A stretch of DNA of 39,628 nucleotides from positions 1 through 39,628 of the forward strand of contig PNAP01000012.1 in assembly GCA_003169735.1 (NCBI GenBank), written 5' to 3'. Numbering within the stretch: position 1 is the stretch's first letter; every line of letters starts with the position of its first letter. This document shows, piece by piece, positions 1 through 7,391 of the stretch. The notes under the pieces were generated by a model. It was not told the origin of the DNA and searched no databases. It saw only the letters and a program-made list of their open reading frames with translations. The translations under genes and the position numbers were made by a program. This DNA comes from Chloroflexota bacterium (GTDB taxonomy: Bacteria > Chloroflexota > Limnocylindria > Limnocylindrales > CSP1-4).

Positions 1-893
1 TCGAACGAGCCGCCGGTGATGCGCTCGAACGCCTCGACGTAACGGGCACGCGAGCCGGCGACGACATCGGGCGGCAGCGACGGGCCAGGCGGCGTCTTGT
101 CCCAGCTCTGGGTCTCGAGCCAGTCCCGCACGAACTGCTTGTCGTACGAGGCCTGCGCTCGGCCCGGTTCATACGCAGCGAGCTCCCAGAAGCGGCTCGA
201 ATCGGGCGTCATCACCTCGTCGATGAGGATGACCACTGGCTCGCCCGCGGGATCGTCGACCAGTCCGAGCTCGAACTTCGTGTCGGCCAGGATGATGCCC
301 GCCCGCTCAGCGTGGGCCGCCCCGAACGCGTACAGCGCGAGGGCGATCGTGCGCGCCGACTCGGCCACGGCCGGCCCGACCAGCCCGACCATCTGGTCGA
401 AGTCGATGTTCTCGTCATGCCCGACCTCCGCCTTGGTCGAGGGCGTGAAGAGTGGCTCCGGAAACCGTTCGCTCTCGCGAAGGCCGGCAGCCAACGGGAT
501 GCCGCTGACCGCGCCCGTGCGCCGGTAGTCCTTCCAGCCGCTGCCCGAGAGATAGCCGCGCACGATGATCTCGACCGGCAGCGGCCGGGCGCGGCGGCAG
601 ATCATCATCCGGCCGCGCAGGTCATCGGCGGCATCGGCGAAACCCGGCGGCAGGTCGGCTGGGTCGGTTCCGAGGAGGTGATTGGGCACGATGCCCGCCG
701 CGGCCGTCTCGGTGAACCAGAAGCGCGACAGTCCTGTCAGGACGCGCCCCTTGTCGGGGATGACCGTCGGCAGGACCACGTCGAAGGCACTGATGCGATC
801 GGTGGCGACCATCAGCAGGCGCTCCGCATCGAGGTCGTAGAGATCGCGGACCTTGCCCGAGCGGACGAACCGGTGCGCGAGTTCAGTGGCCAA
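1..893 (-). CDS. purC: SAICAR synthase (phosphoribosylaminoimidazole-succinocarboxamide synthase), 3' end cut by window edge
   Basis: Cytosolic purine biosynthesis enzyme that joins CAIR and aspartate using ATP to make SAICAR. About 297 codons are visible from the reverse strand; the gene runs off the left edge, probably only a few codons short of its end since the family is about 290-310 residues in this longer form. Family motifs visible are SGKVRDLYD near residue 12, TDRISAFDVVLPTVIPDKG near 31, VRGYLSGSGW in the middle and LIDEVMTPDSSRFW towards the C-terminus. The best start is TTG at 893-891 (TTG GCC ACT GAA), which overlaps the last 11 bases of purB; no ATG lies nearby in frame ahead of the first conserved motif. 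Last visible gene of the purA-purD-purB-purC operon, probably translationally coupled to purB. Identity is secure; the TTG start is an inference. Confidence 0.95.
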   Translation of the reverse strand, partial: MATELAHRFVRSGKVRDLYDLDAERLLMVATDRISAFDVVLPTVIPDKGRVLTGLSRFWFTETAAAGIVPNHLLGTDPADLPPGFADAADDLRGRMMICRRARPLPVEIIVRGYLSGSGWKDYRRTGAVSGIPLAAGLRESERFPEPLFTPSTKAEVGHDENIDFDQMVGLVGPAVAESARTIALALYAFGAAHAERAGIILADTKFELGLVDDPAGEPVVILIDEVMTPDSSRFWELAAYEPGRAQASYDKQFVRDWLETQSWDKTPPGPSLPPDVVAGSRARYVEAFERITGGSF

Positions 894-2214
894 CGGGAAC
901 CTCCGTCCGCTGCTCGAGTCGATCGAGCCGAGCGATGATGGTGTGGGCGTGGCGCAGGAACGCGGCGTCGTCGAAGCAGACCGCCAGCCGCTCGGCGGAC
1001 AGGGCAGCCGTGACATCGGCATCCGCCTCGACGAGGGTGCGGAAGGGGCGGCGCTCATCGGCAGCCCTTAGCGCCGACCGCTGGACGAGCGCGTACGCCT
1101 CCTCCCGGCTGAGATGGCCATCCTCGACCAACGCGGTCAACAGGCGGCTGCTGGCGTGCAGGCCGAGCCCGCGCTCGATGTTCTCGCGCATCCGCTCGGG
1201 TCGGACGATGAGGCCATCCGCCAGGGCGGCGAAACGGACGAGCATGTAATGGAGCAGCGTCGTCGCGCCCGGAAGGATGACCCGCTCGACGGACGAGTGG
1301 CTGATGTCCCGCTCGTGCCACAGCGCCTGGTCCTCCATCGCCGCGTGGGCGTAGCCGCGGAGGATGCGGGCCATGCCGACAAGGCGCTCGGCGAGGATCG
1401 GGTTGCGCTTGTGGGGCATCGCGCTGGAGCCCTTCTGGCCCGACTTGAACGGCTCCTGGACCTCCGCGATCTCGGTGTGCTGGAGGTTGCGAACCTCGGT
1501 CGCGAAACGCTCGATCGATCCGCCCGTGATGGCGATGGCGGCGAGGAACGCTGCGTGGCGGTCGCGCTGCACGATCTGGGTGCTGACCGGATCGGTGGCC
1601 AGGCCGAGTTCCGCCAGCGCGTCGGCCTCGATCTCAGGGTCGAGTGCCGAGTACGTGCCGACCGGTCCCGAGACCTTGCCGACGGCGAGGTCCGCCGCCG
1701 CCGCTGCAAGGCGCTGCCGGTCACGATCGAGCTCGAAGGCCCACGACGCGAGCTTCAGTCCGAACGTGATCGGCTCGGCGTGGACCGAATGGGTCCGGCC
1801 CATCATCACCGTCTCGGCGTGCTCCCGCGCCCGGCGAACGAGAACGGCGATGGCGGTGTCCAGACAGCCCAGGAGCAGGTCGGCGGCCGCGCGGCATTGA
1901 AGCGCCAGTGCCGTATCGACGACGTCGCTACTGGTCAGCCCGAAATGAAGCCATCGGCCGTGTTCGCCGACCGTCTGGGCGACCTGGGTGACGAAGGCGA
2001 TGACGTCGTGGTCGGTCTCGCGCTCGAGTTCGGCGATGCGACCGACGTCGACCCGGGCGGCCGATTCGACCGCACCGAGGGCGGCCTCGGGAACCAGCCC
2101 GCGCCGGACCTCGGCTCGCATCACGGCAAGTTCGACGCGCAACATCGCCTCGAAGTGCGCCTGGTCTGTCCAGATGGCGGCCATCGCGGGCAGGCTGTAA
2201 CGATCGATCATCAT
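883..2214 (-). CDS. purB: Adenylosuccinate lyase
   Basis: 443 residues. Catalyses two fumarate eliminations, SAICAR to AICAR and adenylosuccinate to AMP, so it serves both halves of the purine pathway encoded around it. Fumarase/aspartase superfamily features are clear: N-terminal start MIDRYSLPAM typical of the bacterial family, HFGLTSSDVVDTA near 90-102, GRTHSVHAEP with catalytic His142, and the superfamily signature SSAMPHKRNP at 263-272 with the catalytic serine loop. Two ATG codons lie in tandem; the first (2214) forms an ATGA overlap with the purD stop, the usual junction in this window, so I chose it, though the second ATG (2211) is equally readable. Length is normal. Tightly packed between purD and purC, so almost certainly co-transcribed. 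Confidence 0.97.
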   Translation of the reverse strand: MMIDRYSLPAMAAIWTDQAHFEAMLRVELAVMRAEVRRGLVPEAALGAVESAARVDVGRIAELERETDHDVIAFVTQVAQTVGEHGRWLHFGLTSSDVVDTALALQCRAAADLLLGCLDTAIAVLVRRAREHAETVMMGRTHSVHAEPITFGLKLASWAFELDRDRQRLAAAAADLAVGKVSGPVGTYSALDPEIEADALAELGLATDPVSTQIVQRDRHAAFLAAIAITGGSIERFATEVRNLQHTEIAEVQEPFKSGQKGSSAMPHKRNPILAERLVGMARILRGYAHAAMEDQALWHERDISHSSVERVILPGATTLLHYMLVRFAALADGLIVRPERMRENIERGLGLHASSRLLTALVEDGHLSREEAYALVQRSALRAADERRPFRTLVEADADVTAALSAERLAVCFDDAAFLRHAHTIIARLDRLEQRTEVPVGH

Positions 2215-3524
2215 CGTGCCCCGACGGCGACGGTCGCCGGTCGCGCGATGTCGCGTCGGTAGCGGCGGCCGTCGAAGCGGACGCTGGCGGCCGCCGCGTA
2301 GGCCGCGTCCGCCGCGCTTTCCGTCGTCACGCCCCGACCGACGACCGTGGCCACCCGCCCACCGCTGGTGACGAGCCGCCCATCGGCGCCGTGCCGGACA
2401 CCGGACCAGAACAGAAGCGCATCGTCGGGCAGCGGATCGACGGCGATGGCGTCACCGAGCCTCGGAGCGTCCGGATAGCCGGCCGTGGCGATGACCACGC
2501 CGACTGCCGCGTCGCCGCCCGGGATCCGCCCCGCGACGAGACCCGCGGCAGCCGCCGCTTCGGCCAGTCGGCCGTCGGCGGCCGCGGCGAGGAGTCGCGC
2601 GAGCGGCGCCCCGAGCCGAGGCAGGAGCACCTGGGTCTCAGGGTCGCCGAATCGGACGTTGCACTCGAGGAGGACCGGGCCGTCGTCGGTCAGCATCAGT
2701 CCGGCATACAGCACGCCGCGATAGTCGATGCCGCGTCGGGCGAGTTCGGCGAGGATCGGGCGATGGGAACGATCGGCCAGATCGGCCGCCGCCACGTCGG
2801 GCACGTCGTCGAGCGGCGAGCAGGCGCCCATGCCGCCCGTGTTGGGCCCTGTATCGCCATCTCCGATGCGCTTATGGTCGCGGGCGGCGGGGAGCGCCAG
2901 GACCGTCGTGCCATCGGTGATGGCGATGACGCTCACTTCGCGGCCGGCGAGGGCCCGCTCGACGACGATCGTCCGGCCGGCCGCGCCGAACCGGACGGCG
3001 CACTCGCTGATGGCGGCCTCCGCCTCCGCGAGCGTGCCGCAGACGGTCACACCCTTGCCGCCGGCCAGTCCATCGGCCTTGATGACGACCGGGGCGCCGA
3101 GCGTCCGCGCGAACGCGGCCGCGCCGGACGGATCGTCGCTGAAGGAGCGGCCGTCGGCGATCGGGACGCCAGCCGCCGCCGCCATGTCTCGGCAGAACGT
3201 CTTGCTGCCTTCGAGGCGCGCGCCCGCGCGGCCGGGCCCGAAGACGGGCACGTCCGCCGCGCGGAGGTCATCGGCGAGGCCTGCCACCAACGGCGCCTCC
3301 GGACCGACGACGACGAGGTCGATGGCCTGGCTGGCCGCCAGACCGAATATCGTGCCGTGGTCGCGCACATCGAGGTCGGGGTGGATCGCTGCCACGTCCG
3401 TCATGCCGGGGTTGCCCGGCGCGACCGTCACCCGCTCGACACCGGCGTCCATCGCGAGCCGCCAGGCGAGCGCGTGCTCCCGTCCGCCGGAGCCGATGAC
3501 GAGGATGCGGGTCGGGGCCGTCAC
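2211..3524 (-). CDS. purD: Phosphoribosylamine-glycine ligase (GAR synthetase)
   Basis: 437 residues. ATP-grasp enzyme that joins phosphoribosylamine and glycine to give GAR, the second step of purine synthesis. It begins RILVIGSGGREHAL, the canonical PurD N-terminus; the ATP-grasp part carries GGMGACSPLDD and LECNVRFGDPETQ, which form the nucleotide and metal site. The reading frame stays open well upstream, but conservation starts at the GTG at 3524, which forms a GTGA overlap with the purA stop (3523-3521). Length is normal for the family. Position between purA and purB makes translational coupling likely. Its substrate glycine is also handled by the gcv operon further right, but nothing in the sequence ties the two clusters together in regulation. 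Confidence 0.96.
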   Translation of the reverse strand: MTAPTRILVIGSGGREHALAWRLAMDAGVERVTVAPGNPGMTDVAAIHPDLDVRDHGTIFGLAASQAIDLVVVGPEAPLVAGLADDLRAADVPVFGPGRAGARLEGSKTFCRDMAAAAGVPIADGRSFSDDPSGAAAFARTLGAPVVIKADGLAGGKGVTVCGTLAEAEAAISECAVRFGAAGRTIVVERALAGREVSVIAITDGTTVLALPAARDHKRIGDGDTGPNTGGMGACSPLDDVPDVAAADLADRSHRPILAELARRGIDYRGVLYAGLMLTDDGPVLLECNVRFGDPETQVLLPRLGAPLARLLAAAADGRLAEAAAAAGLVAGRIPGGDAAVGVVIATAGYPDAPRLGDAIAVDPLPDDALLFWSGVRHGADGRLVTSGGRVATVVGRGVTTESAADAAYAAAASVRFDGRRYRRDIARPATVAVGAR

Positions 3525-4840
3525 GCGATGGCCAACCGCGGATAGGCCGTGGTCGGGGAGATCAGGCGAGGCTCGCGAACGATGGTCTGGTTCCGTTCCG
3601 GCCCGACGCTGACGAGCGTGATCGGGGCTCCGGCGAGCGCCTCGATGGCATCGATGTAGGCGGCTGCGTTGGCGGGTAGGCGCTTGGCGTAGGTCAGGTG
3701 GGTGAGGTCGGCGTCCCAACCCGGGAACGTCTCATAGATCGGCTCGACGCGGAGCAACTCGTCGGCATCGAGCGGCCAGGAGACCTCGCGGCCGTCGAGT
3801 CGGTACCCGGTGCAGAGGCGGATCTCCGGCAAGCCCGACAGGATGTCGATCTTGTTGAGCATGATGCCGCTGACGCTGTTGATGGCGACGGCGTAGTGGA
3901 GCGGCACGGCATCGAACCAGCCGCAGCGGCGGCGGCGGCCGGTCGTAGTGCCGTACTCGCGGCCCTTCTCGAGCAGGTGGCGGCCGATGTCGTCTTGCAG
4001 TTCGGTCGGGAATGGACCGGCACCGACCCGCGTGGAATAGGCCTTCAAGACGCCGATCACCGCACTGATCTGGCGCGGCCCGACCCCGCCGCCCGTGCAA
4101 GCGCCGCCGGCCACCGGGTTGCTGCTGGTCACGAATGGATACGTGCCGTGGTCGATGTCGAGGAGCGTGCCCTGGGCGCCCTCGAGGAGCACGTGCTCCC
4201 CGGCAGAAAGCGCGTCCTGGACGAGCACGGTCGTGTCGACGATGAGGTCCTTGAGTTGCCTGCCCCACTCCAGCGCGTCGACCATCAGCAGTTCGAGATC
4301 GAACGGTGCGACGCCGAAGCTATCGCTGAGCACGGCGTTGCGCTGCGGCAGGACGCGCATCAGTTTCTGGCGCAGCTCGTCCGGATGGAGCAGGTCGCCG
4401 ATGCGGATGCCGGTCCGCCAGGCGCGATCGGCATACGCCGGGCCGATGCCGCGCCGCGTCGTGCCGATGCCATCGCTGTCGAGGCGCGCTTCGGCGGCCC
4501 GATCCAGCTCGACGTGGTACGGCATGATCACGTGCGCCGCGCGGCTGACGCGGACGCGGCTGGTATCGATACCGCGCTCCTCCAGCATCGCCATCTCGTC
4601 GAGCAGCGTGCGCGGGTTGACCACCACGCCACTGCCGATGACCGGCGTGATGTGCGGATGGAGCACGCCGCTCGGCACGAGGTGAAGCTTGAAGACCTCG
4701 TCGCCGATGACCACCGTGTGGCCGGCGTTGTCGCCGCCTTGATAGCGGACGACCATCGAGACCGACTCCGCCAGCAGGTCGGTCGTCTTGCCCTTGCCCT
4801 CGTCGCCCCACTGGAGACCGACCACCACCGTCGCCGGCAT
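3521..4840 (-). CDS. purA: Adenylosuccinate synthetase
   Basis: 439 residues. GTP-dependent ligation of IMP and aspartate to adenylosuccinate, the committed AMP step. The P-loop-like WGDEGKGK lies at residues 11-18 with catalytic Asp13, and GGDNAGHT supplies His41. Further family blocks are GIGPAYADRAWRTGIRIGDL, TTTGRRRRCGWFDA and the C-terminal SVGPERNQTI guanine-binding motif. After GDEGKGK the usual I/V-V-D is T-T-D, a mild variant. The ATG at 4840 is exactly where family similarity begins; no Shine-Dalgarno is visible ahead of it, unlike ssb or the second oxidase in this window. First gene of the purA-purD-purB-purC operon, an unusual order, and preceded by a structured leader with a possible promoter near 5054-5059. 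Confidence 0.97.
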   Translation of the reverse strand: MPATVVVGLQWGDEGKGKTTDLLAESVSMVVRYQGGDNAGHTVVIGDEVFKLHLVPSGVLHPHITPVIGSGVVVNPRTLLDEMAMLEERGIDTSRVRVSRAAHVIMPYHVELDRAAEARLDSDGIGTTRRGIGPAYADRAWRTGIRIGDLLHPDELRQKLMRVLPQRNAVLSDSFGVAPFDLELLMVDALEWGRQLKDLIVDTTVLVQDALSAGEHVLLEGAQGTLLDIDHGTYPFVTSSNPVAGGACTGGGVGPRQISAVIGVLKAYSTRVGAGPFPTELQDDIGRHLLEKGREYGTTTGRRRRCGWFDAVPLHYAVAINSVSGIMLNKIDILSGLPEIRLCTGYRLDGREVSWPLDADELLRVEPIYETFPGWDADLTHLTYAKRLPANAAAYIDAIEALAGAPITLVSVGPERNQTIVREPRLISPTTAYPRLAIA

Positions 4841-4907
4841 CAGCGCGACGACCAAAGAACGAGGCCCCGAGCCGGAGCGGCCGGGACCTTCTGGAGCTGG
4901 GTAGATT

Positions 4908-5025
4908 CCGCCTCTCGCGGGTCGGCCGACGTTCGACCGGGGCCTTGGGCGAAGGTGCGGTACGGCCTCACGGGACCGACGCAGCCCCTTCCTCGAGCAA
5001 CGGCTCCTCCCTCGCGGGGTGGCGG
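4908..5025 (-). ncRNA. Candidate structured RNA or 5'-UTR element upstream of purA
   Basis: The segment folds back on itself. Plus-strand coordinates of complementary pairs: CCGCC 4908-4912 with GGCGG 5021-5025; CGC+GGG 4916-4921 with CCC+GCG 5009-5016; CGTT 4930-4933 with AACG 4999-5002; GGGGC 4939-4943 with GCCCC 4984-4988; CGGT 4958-4961 with ACCG 4975-4978. The pairs are nested in order, as in a long bulged hairpin. It starts about 30 bases downstream of an extended -10 sequence and ends about 70 bases before the purA ATG. It could be a purine-operon leader, or a stand-alone RNA such as a 6S-type RNA. GC-rich sequence pairs easily by chance, so this stays a candidate. Confidence 0.35.
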
Positions 5026-5052
5026 GCAGTGCCCGCGGGCTCTGTAAGGCGT

Positions 5053-5062
5053 GATGATACCA
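5053..5062 (-). promoter_or_regulatory. Possible extended -10 promoter box for the purA operon
   Basis: On the minus strand the sequence reads TGGTATCAT, that is TG-n-TATCAT, a good extended -10 element for the housekeeping sigma factor. No convincing -35 hexamer sits 16-18 bases upstream, which is tolerated by extended -10 promoters. Transcription would start near 5046, just ahead of the structured element and about 200 bases before purA. Confidence 0.35.
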
Positions 5063-5123
5063 GCGCAAGACCGGCCGACGACGCCGAGCATCCCGGGGAG
5101 GGGGCGACGAGAATCTGAAGAGA

Positions 5124-5155
5124 GCGGGCGAGCGCGGGAGGGGGACCGCGCCCGC
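5124..5155 (-). terminator. Hairpin downstream of ssb
   Basis: Two stacked stems, GCGGG 5124-5128 with CCCGC 5151-5155 and CGCGG 5133-5137 with CCGCG 5146-5150, enclose a purine-rich loop. It begins about 18 bases after the ssb stop codon and, read in the ssb direction, is followed by a T/C-rich stretch without a strict T run. A plausible but weak intrinsic terminator. Confidence 0.4.
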
Positions 5156-5173
5156 CCGTATGGGGTTGTCAGA

Positions 5174-5653
5174 TCAGGCGGCGACGGCCTGGCCGACGGC
5201 CGCCTCCTCGTTCTCCTCGTCGTCGTCCGTGTCGTCGGCGAACGCCATCGTCCCGGCCTCGGCGACGTCGGCCGGAGTGATGCCCATCGCCTCGGCCTGC
5301 GCCACAAGCGAATCAGCGGCCGATTCGACCGCGTAGTCCTTCTTCCGCCGGCCGGACAGCATCTCGACCGATGCCGCCACGACCTCGGTCTTCCAGTGGC
5401 GGAGCTTGTGGTCGTCCTCCCATTGACGCGTCTGGAGTCGGCCCTCGATGGCGACCAGTTGCCCTTTGCCGAGGTACTGGCCGCAGATCTCGGCGAGGCG
5501 GTCCCATGTGACGACGTTGTGGTACTCCGCCTTCTCGGCGCCGCCGCGGTAGTCGTTGGTCGCGACGCTGAACTGGGTGACCGTCTTGCCGCTGGCAAGG
5601 CTTCGAACCTCGGGGTCGCGCGTCAGGCGACCGGTGAGCAGGACTCGGTTCAT
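5174..5653 (-). CDS. ssb: Single-stranded DNA-binding protein
   Basis: 159 residues. Binds and protects single-stranded DNA in replication, repair and recombination. The OB fold occupies residues 1 to about 105, starting MNRVLLTGRLTRDPEVR with SGKTVTQFSVATND, then YHNVVTWDRLAEICGQYLGKGQLVAIEGRL cut into the usual beta strands. The C-terminal tail is acidic (DDTDDDEENEE) but does not end in the usual DDxPF-like tip; it continues to a hydrophobic AAVGQAVAA-type end, so the partner-binding tip is altered or absent. Strong Shine-Dalgarno AGGAGG (plus-strand cctcct 5658-5663) 4 bases before the ATG fixes the start. Transcribed separately from the purine genes as far as the hairpin after it suggests. 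Confidence 0.93.
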   Translation of the reverse strand: MNRVLLTGRLTRDPEVRSLASGKTVTQFSVATNDYRGGAEKAEYHNVVTWDRLAEICGQYLGKGQLVAIEGRLQTRQWEDDHKLRHWKTEVVAASVEMLSGRRKKDYAVESAADSLVAQAEAMGITPADVAEAGTMAFADDTDDDEENEEAAVGQAVAA

Positions 5654-5838
5654 GGTTCCTCCTGGGCCGACGCGGGCGCGCGGCCATGCGTTGGCGGCGG
5701 ACGGCGGAACGGGACCGGCGGGTATGGGCCGCGATCGAAGCGCGGCAGCTGAGCGGCGGAGGGCGTCGCCCGGCCCTCCATGGACGATGCGGCCGGGGCC
5801 GGCGAGGACCGAGCGACACAGCGAACGATAGGGACGGC

Positions 5839-5857
5839 CGCTTATCGCGGACTTACC
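5839..5857. promoter_or_regulatory. 19-base repeat motif, copy 1 (possible operator)
   Basis: Plus strand reads CGCTTATC-N3-GACTTACC, matching the copy at 9897-9915 at all 16 defined positions. It contains two direct CTTAYC half-sites 11 bases apart, one helical turn. It lies in the gap between ssb and the beta-helix gene, about 190 bases ahead of ssb and next to a TATCGT sequence (minus strand) that could be a -10 box. Function inferred only from the repeat. Confidence 0.3.
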
Positions 5858-5916
5858 GCCGCCTTCGTTCGAAGTTTCGTTTGGCGCCGATCGGGATCAG
5901 GACCTGGAACGGCGGA

Positions 5917-7302
5917 TCAGGTGCGCGGGTCCGGGATGCAGATCCCGGAAGGCTGCTGGTTGTTGCCAAGGTCGTTCGTCCACGTGTTCGACGTGCCGGC
6001 CGTTTCCGACCCCGAGGGCCCGCCATCGTTACAGTCGAGAGCGATGTTGCCGCGGAAATCGTTGCTGTGGATATCGTTGCCCGAGCCGCCGGTGCCGAGC
6101 ACGTCGATCCCGTTGAACCCGTCAGCCGCCGTGTTGTCATGGACATCGTTGCCGCTGTCCTCGATCGAGATGCCCGTGTCGTTCGCCTCGAAGGCGTTCC
6201 CGCCGATCTCGGCACCCGTGGGGGTTGGCGTGGCCGGTCGGACCGGGCTATCGACTTCGGCATCGATCCCGAGGATGGTGCGCGTGATCACGTTGTCGAG
6301 GATGCGGCTCCCGCCGGCCGCGTTCTGGAGCCGAACGCCGTACTGGAGCGCGGGGGTCGATCCGGATTGCGCGACGGGGGCGCCCGCATTCGGCCCGGAG
6401 TAGATGGCATCGCGCTGGACGGTCGCCGACGCGCCCGCCTCGATGGCCACGCCGAACGCCAGGCCGCATGCCGCAGGATTGCTCGAAGCCGCAACGCATG
6501 AGGAGGTGGCAACCGGACGACAGGCGGTGTCGACGGGGCGGCAGAAACCCCCGTCGTTGACGTGGAGATACCGGACGGTGTCGCGGTAGAGCGTCGCCGA
6601 CGAGCCGGTTCCCTGCACCAGGATCCCGCCCTGCTTGAAGTCGGTCACCCAGTCGAACGCGATCCGCCCGGTCGCCGGCGGCAAGGCTGCGAGCCCGCTC
6701 GGTGCCGCTCGGTCGGTAGCGTTGGAGCCGCCGAACACGATGCCGTAGTCGTAGCCGCACGAGCCGGAGAGCGTCTCGTTGCCGTTGACCTCGATCATGT
6801 TCCCGCGGACGCGGTCTCGTTGCGCCATCGCCCACACGGCGATATCGACGTGGGCGCATGCAGGCGTGGGATCGGTCTTTGCGGGCAAGCTCCCGGCGTC
6901 GATGTCGATGTGGAAGCCACGCAGCTTCGCGCCGACCGCGGTCATGGTCACGATCGCCGCCAGGCCATTCGGTTCCGCGAGCACGGCCGGCGCCTGGATC
7001 GTCGCCATCCGGTAGGGCATGGCGCGAACCAGTACGCCGGGCACGTCGAGCGTCAACTGTTCCGAATAGGTGCCCGGACAGACGTAGACACGATCCCACG
7101 GACCCGACGCGTCGATGGCGGCCTGGATCGACGTGAAGGCGGCCGTGTTGCAGGCCGCCGGACCGGGTCCGATGCCGTGGTTGTCGTCGACCCAGCGAGT
7201 CACGCGAGGCGCGCTTGCCGAAGCCGGGACGGCTGCCATGCCGATGAGCACCGCCGCCATGGCGAGCCCCGCTCCAAGTCGAGCCACGATCCGGTGCGCC
7301 AT
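5917..7302 (-). CDS. Secreted right-handed beta-helix (NosD/pectate-lyase-like) repeat protein
   Basis: 461 residues. The N-terminus MAHRIVARLGAGLAMAAVLI followed by a small-residue stretch ending ASASA is a Sec signal peptide, cleaved near residue 29-33. Residues after this include FTSIQAAIDAS and VYVCPGTYSEQL, the hallmark entry of periplasmic right-handed beta-helix proteins, then many turns of the type NVITRTILGIDA, GNAFEANDTGISIEDSGND and GNDIHSNDFRGN (parallel beta-helix repeats). No catalytic residues of a named lyase can be assigned, and there is no C-terminal anchor. An upstream ATG (7317) is in frame, but AAGGAG sits 6 bases before the ATG at 7302, so I use that one. Likely an extracellular carbohydrate-binding or surface protein; substrate unknown. 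Confidence 0.8.
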   Translation of the reverse strand: MAHRIVARLGAGLAMAAVLIGMAAVPASASAPRVTRWVDDNHGIGPGPAACNTAAFTSIQAAIDASGPWDRVYVCPGTYSEQLTLDVPGVLVRAMPYRMATIQAPAVLAEPNGLAAIVTMTAVGAKLRGFHIDIDAGSLPAKTDPTPACAHVDIAVWAMAQRDRVRGNMIEVNGNETLSGSCGYDYGIVFGGSNATDRAAPSGLAALPPATGRIAFDWVTDFKQGGILVQGTGSSATLYRDTVRYLHVNDGGFCRPVDTACRPVATSSCVAASSNPAACGLAFGVAIEAGASATVQRDAIYSGPNAGAPVAQSGSTPALQYGVRLQNAAGGSRILDNVITRTILGIDAEVDSPVRPATPTPTGAEIGGNAFEANDTGISIEDSGNDVHDNTAADGFNGIDVLGTGGSGNDIHSNDFRGNIALDCNDGGPSGSETAGTSNTWTNDLGNNQQPSGICIPDPRT

Positions 7303-7391
7303 CGCCCTCTCCTTCATGGTCCGGCCGCCGCCGACTTCGTCGACCGAGTGCCCGCGTGGACCAGTGTACGACGGCGAGGACGCGGTCCGAG

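Larger units (their letters stand above)
4841..5173. other. Non-coding leader between purA and ssb with self-complementary element
   Basis: No credible gene. Read on the minus strand (towards purA) it holds, in order: terminator-like hairpin after ssb (5124-5155), extended -10 box (5053-5062), a 6-bp hairpin GCGGGC-agt-GCCCGC (5022-5036), a nested imperfect helix (4908-5025), and a GC hairpin made of CCCG/CGGG and GCCG/CGGC arms near 4866-4886 just ahead of purA. The last is followed by a short mixed T stretch, so it could be an attenuator. I could not match the whole to a riboswitch class I know by sequence. Confidence 0.6.

Noticed and set aside
4841-5060. T-box, SRP RNA, RNase P RNA or tmRNA in the purA leader
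   Set aside because: None of the invariant sequences of these RNAs (T-box, SRP GGAA-loop block, RNase P ends, tmRNA ends) could be found; only the unspecific nested hairpin remains.
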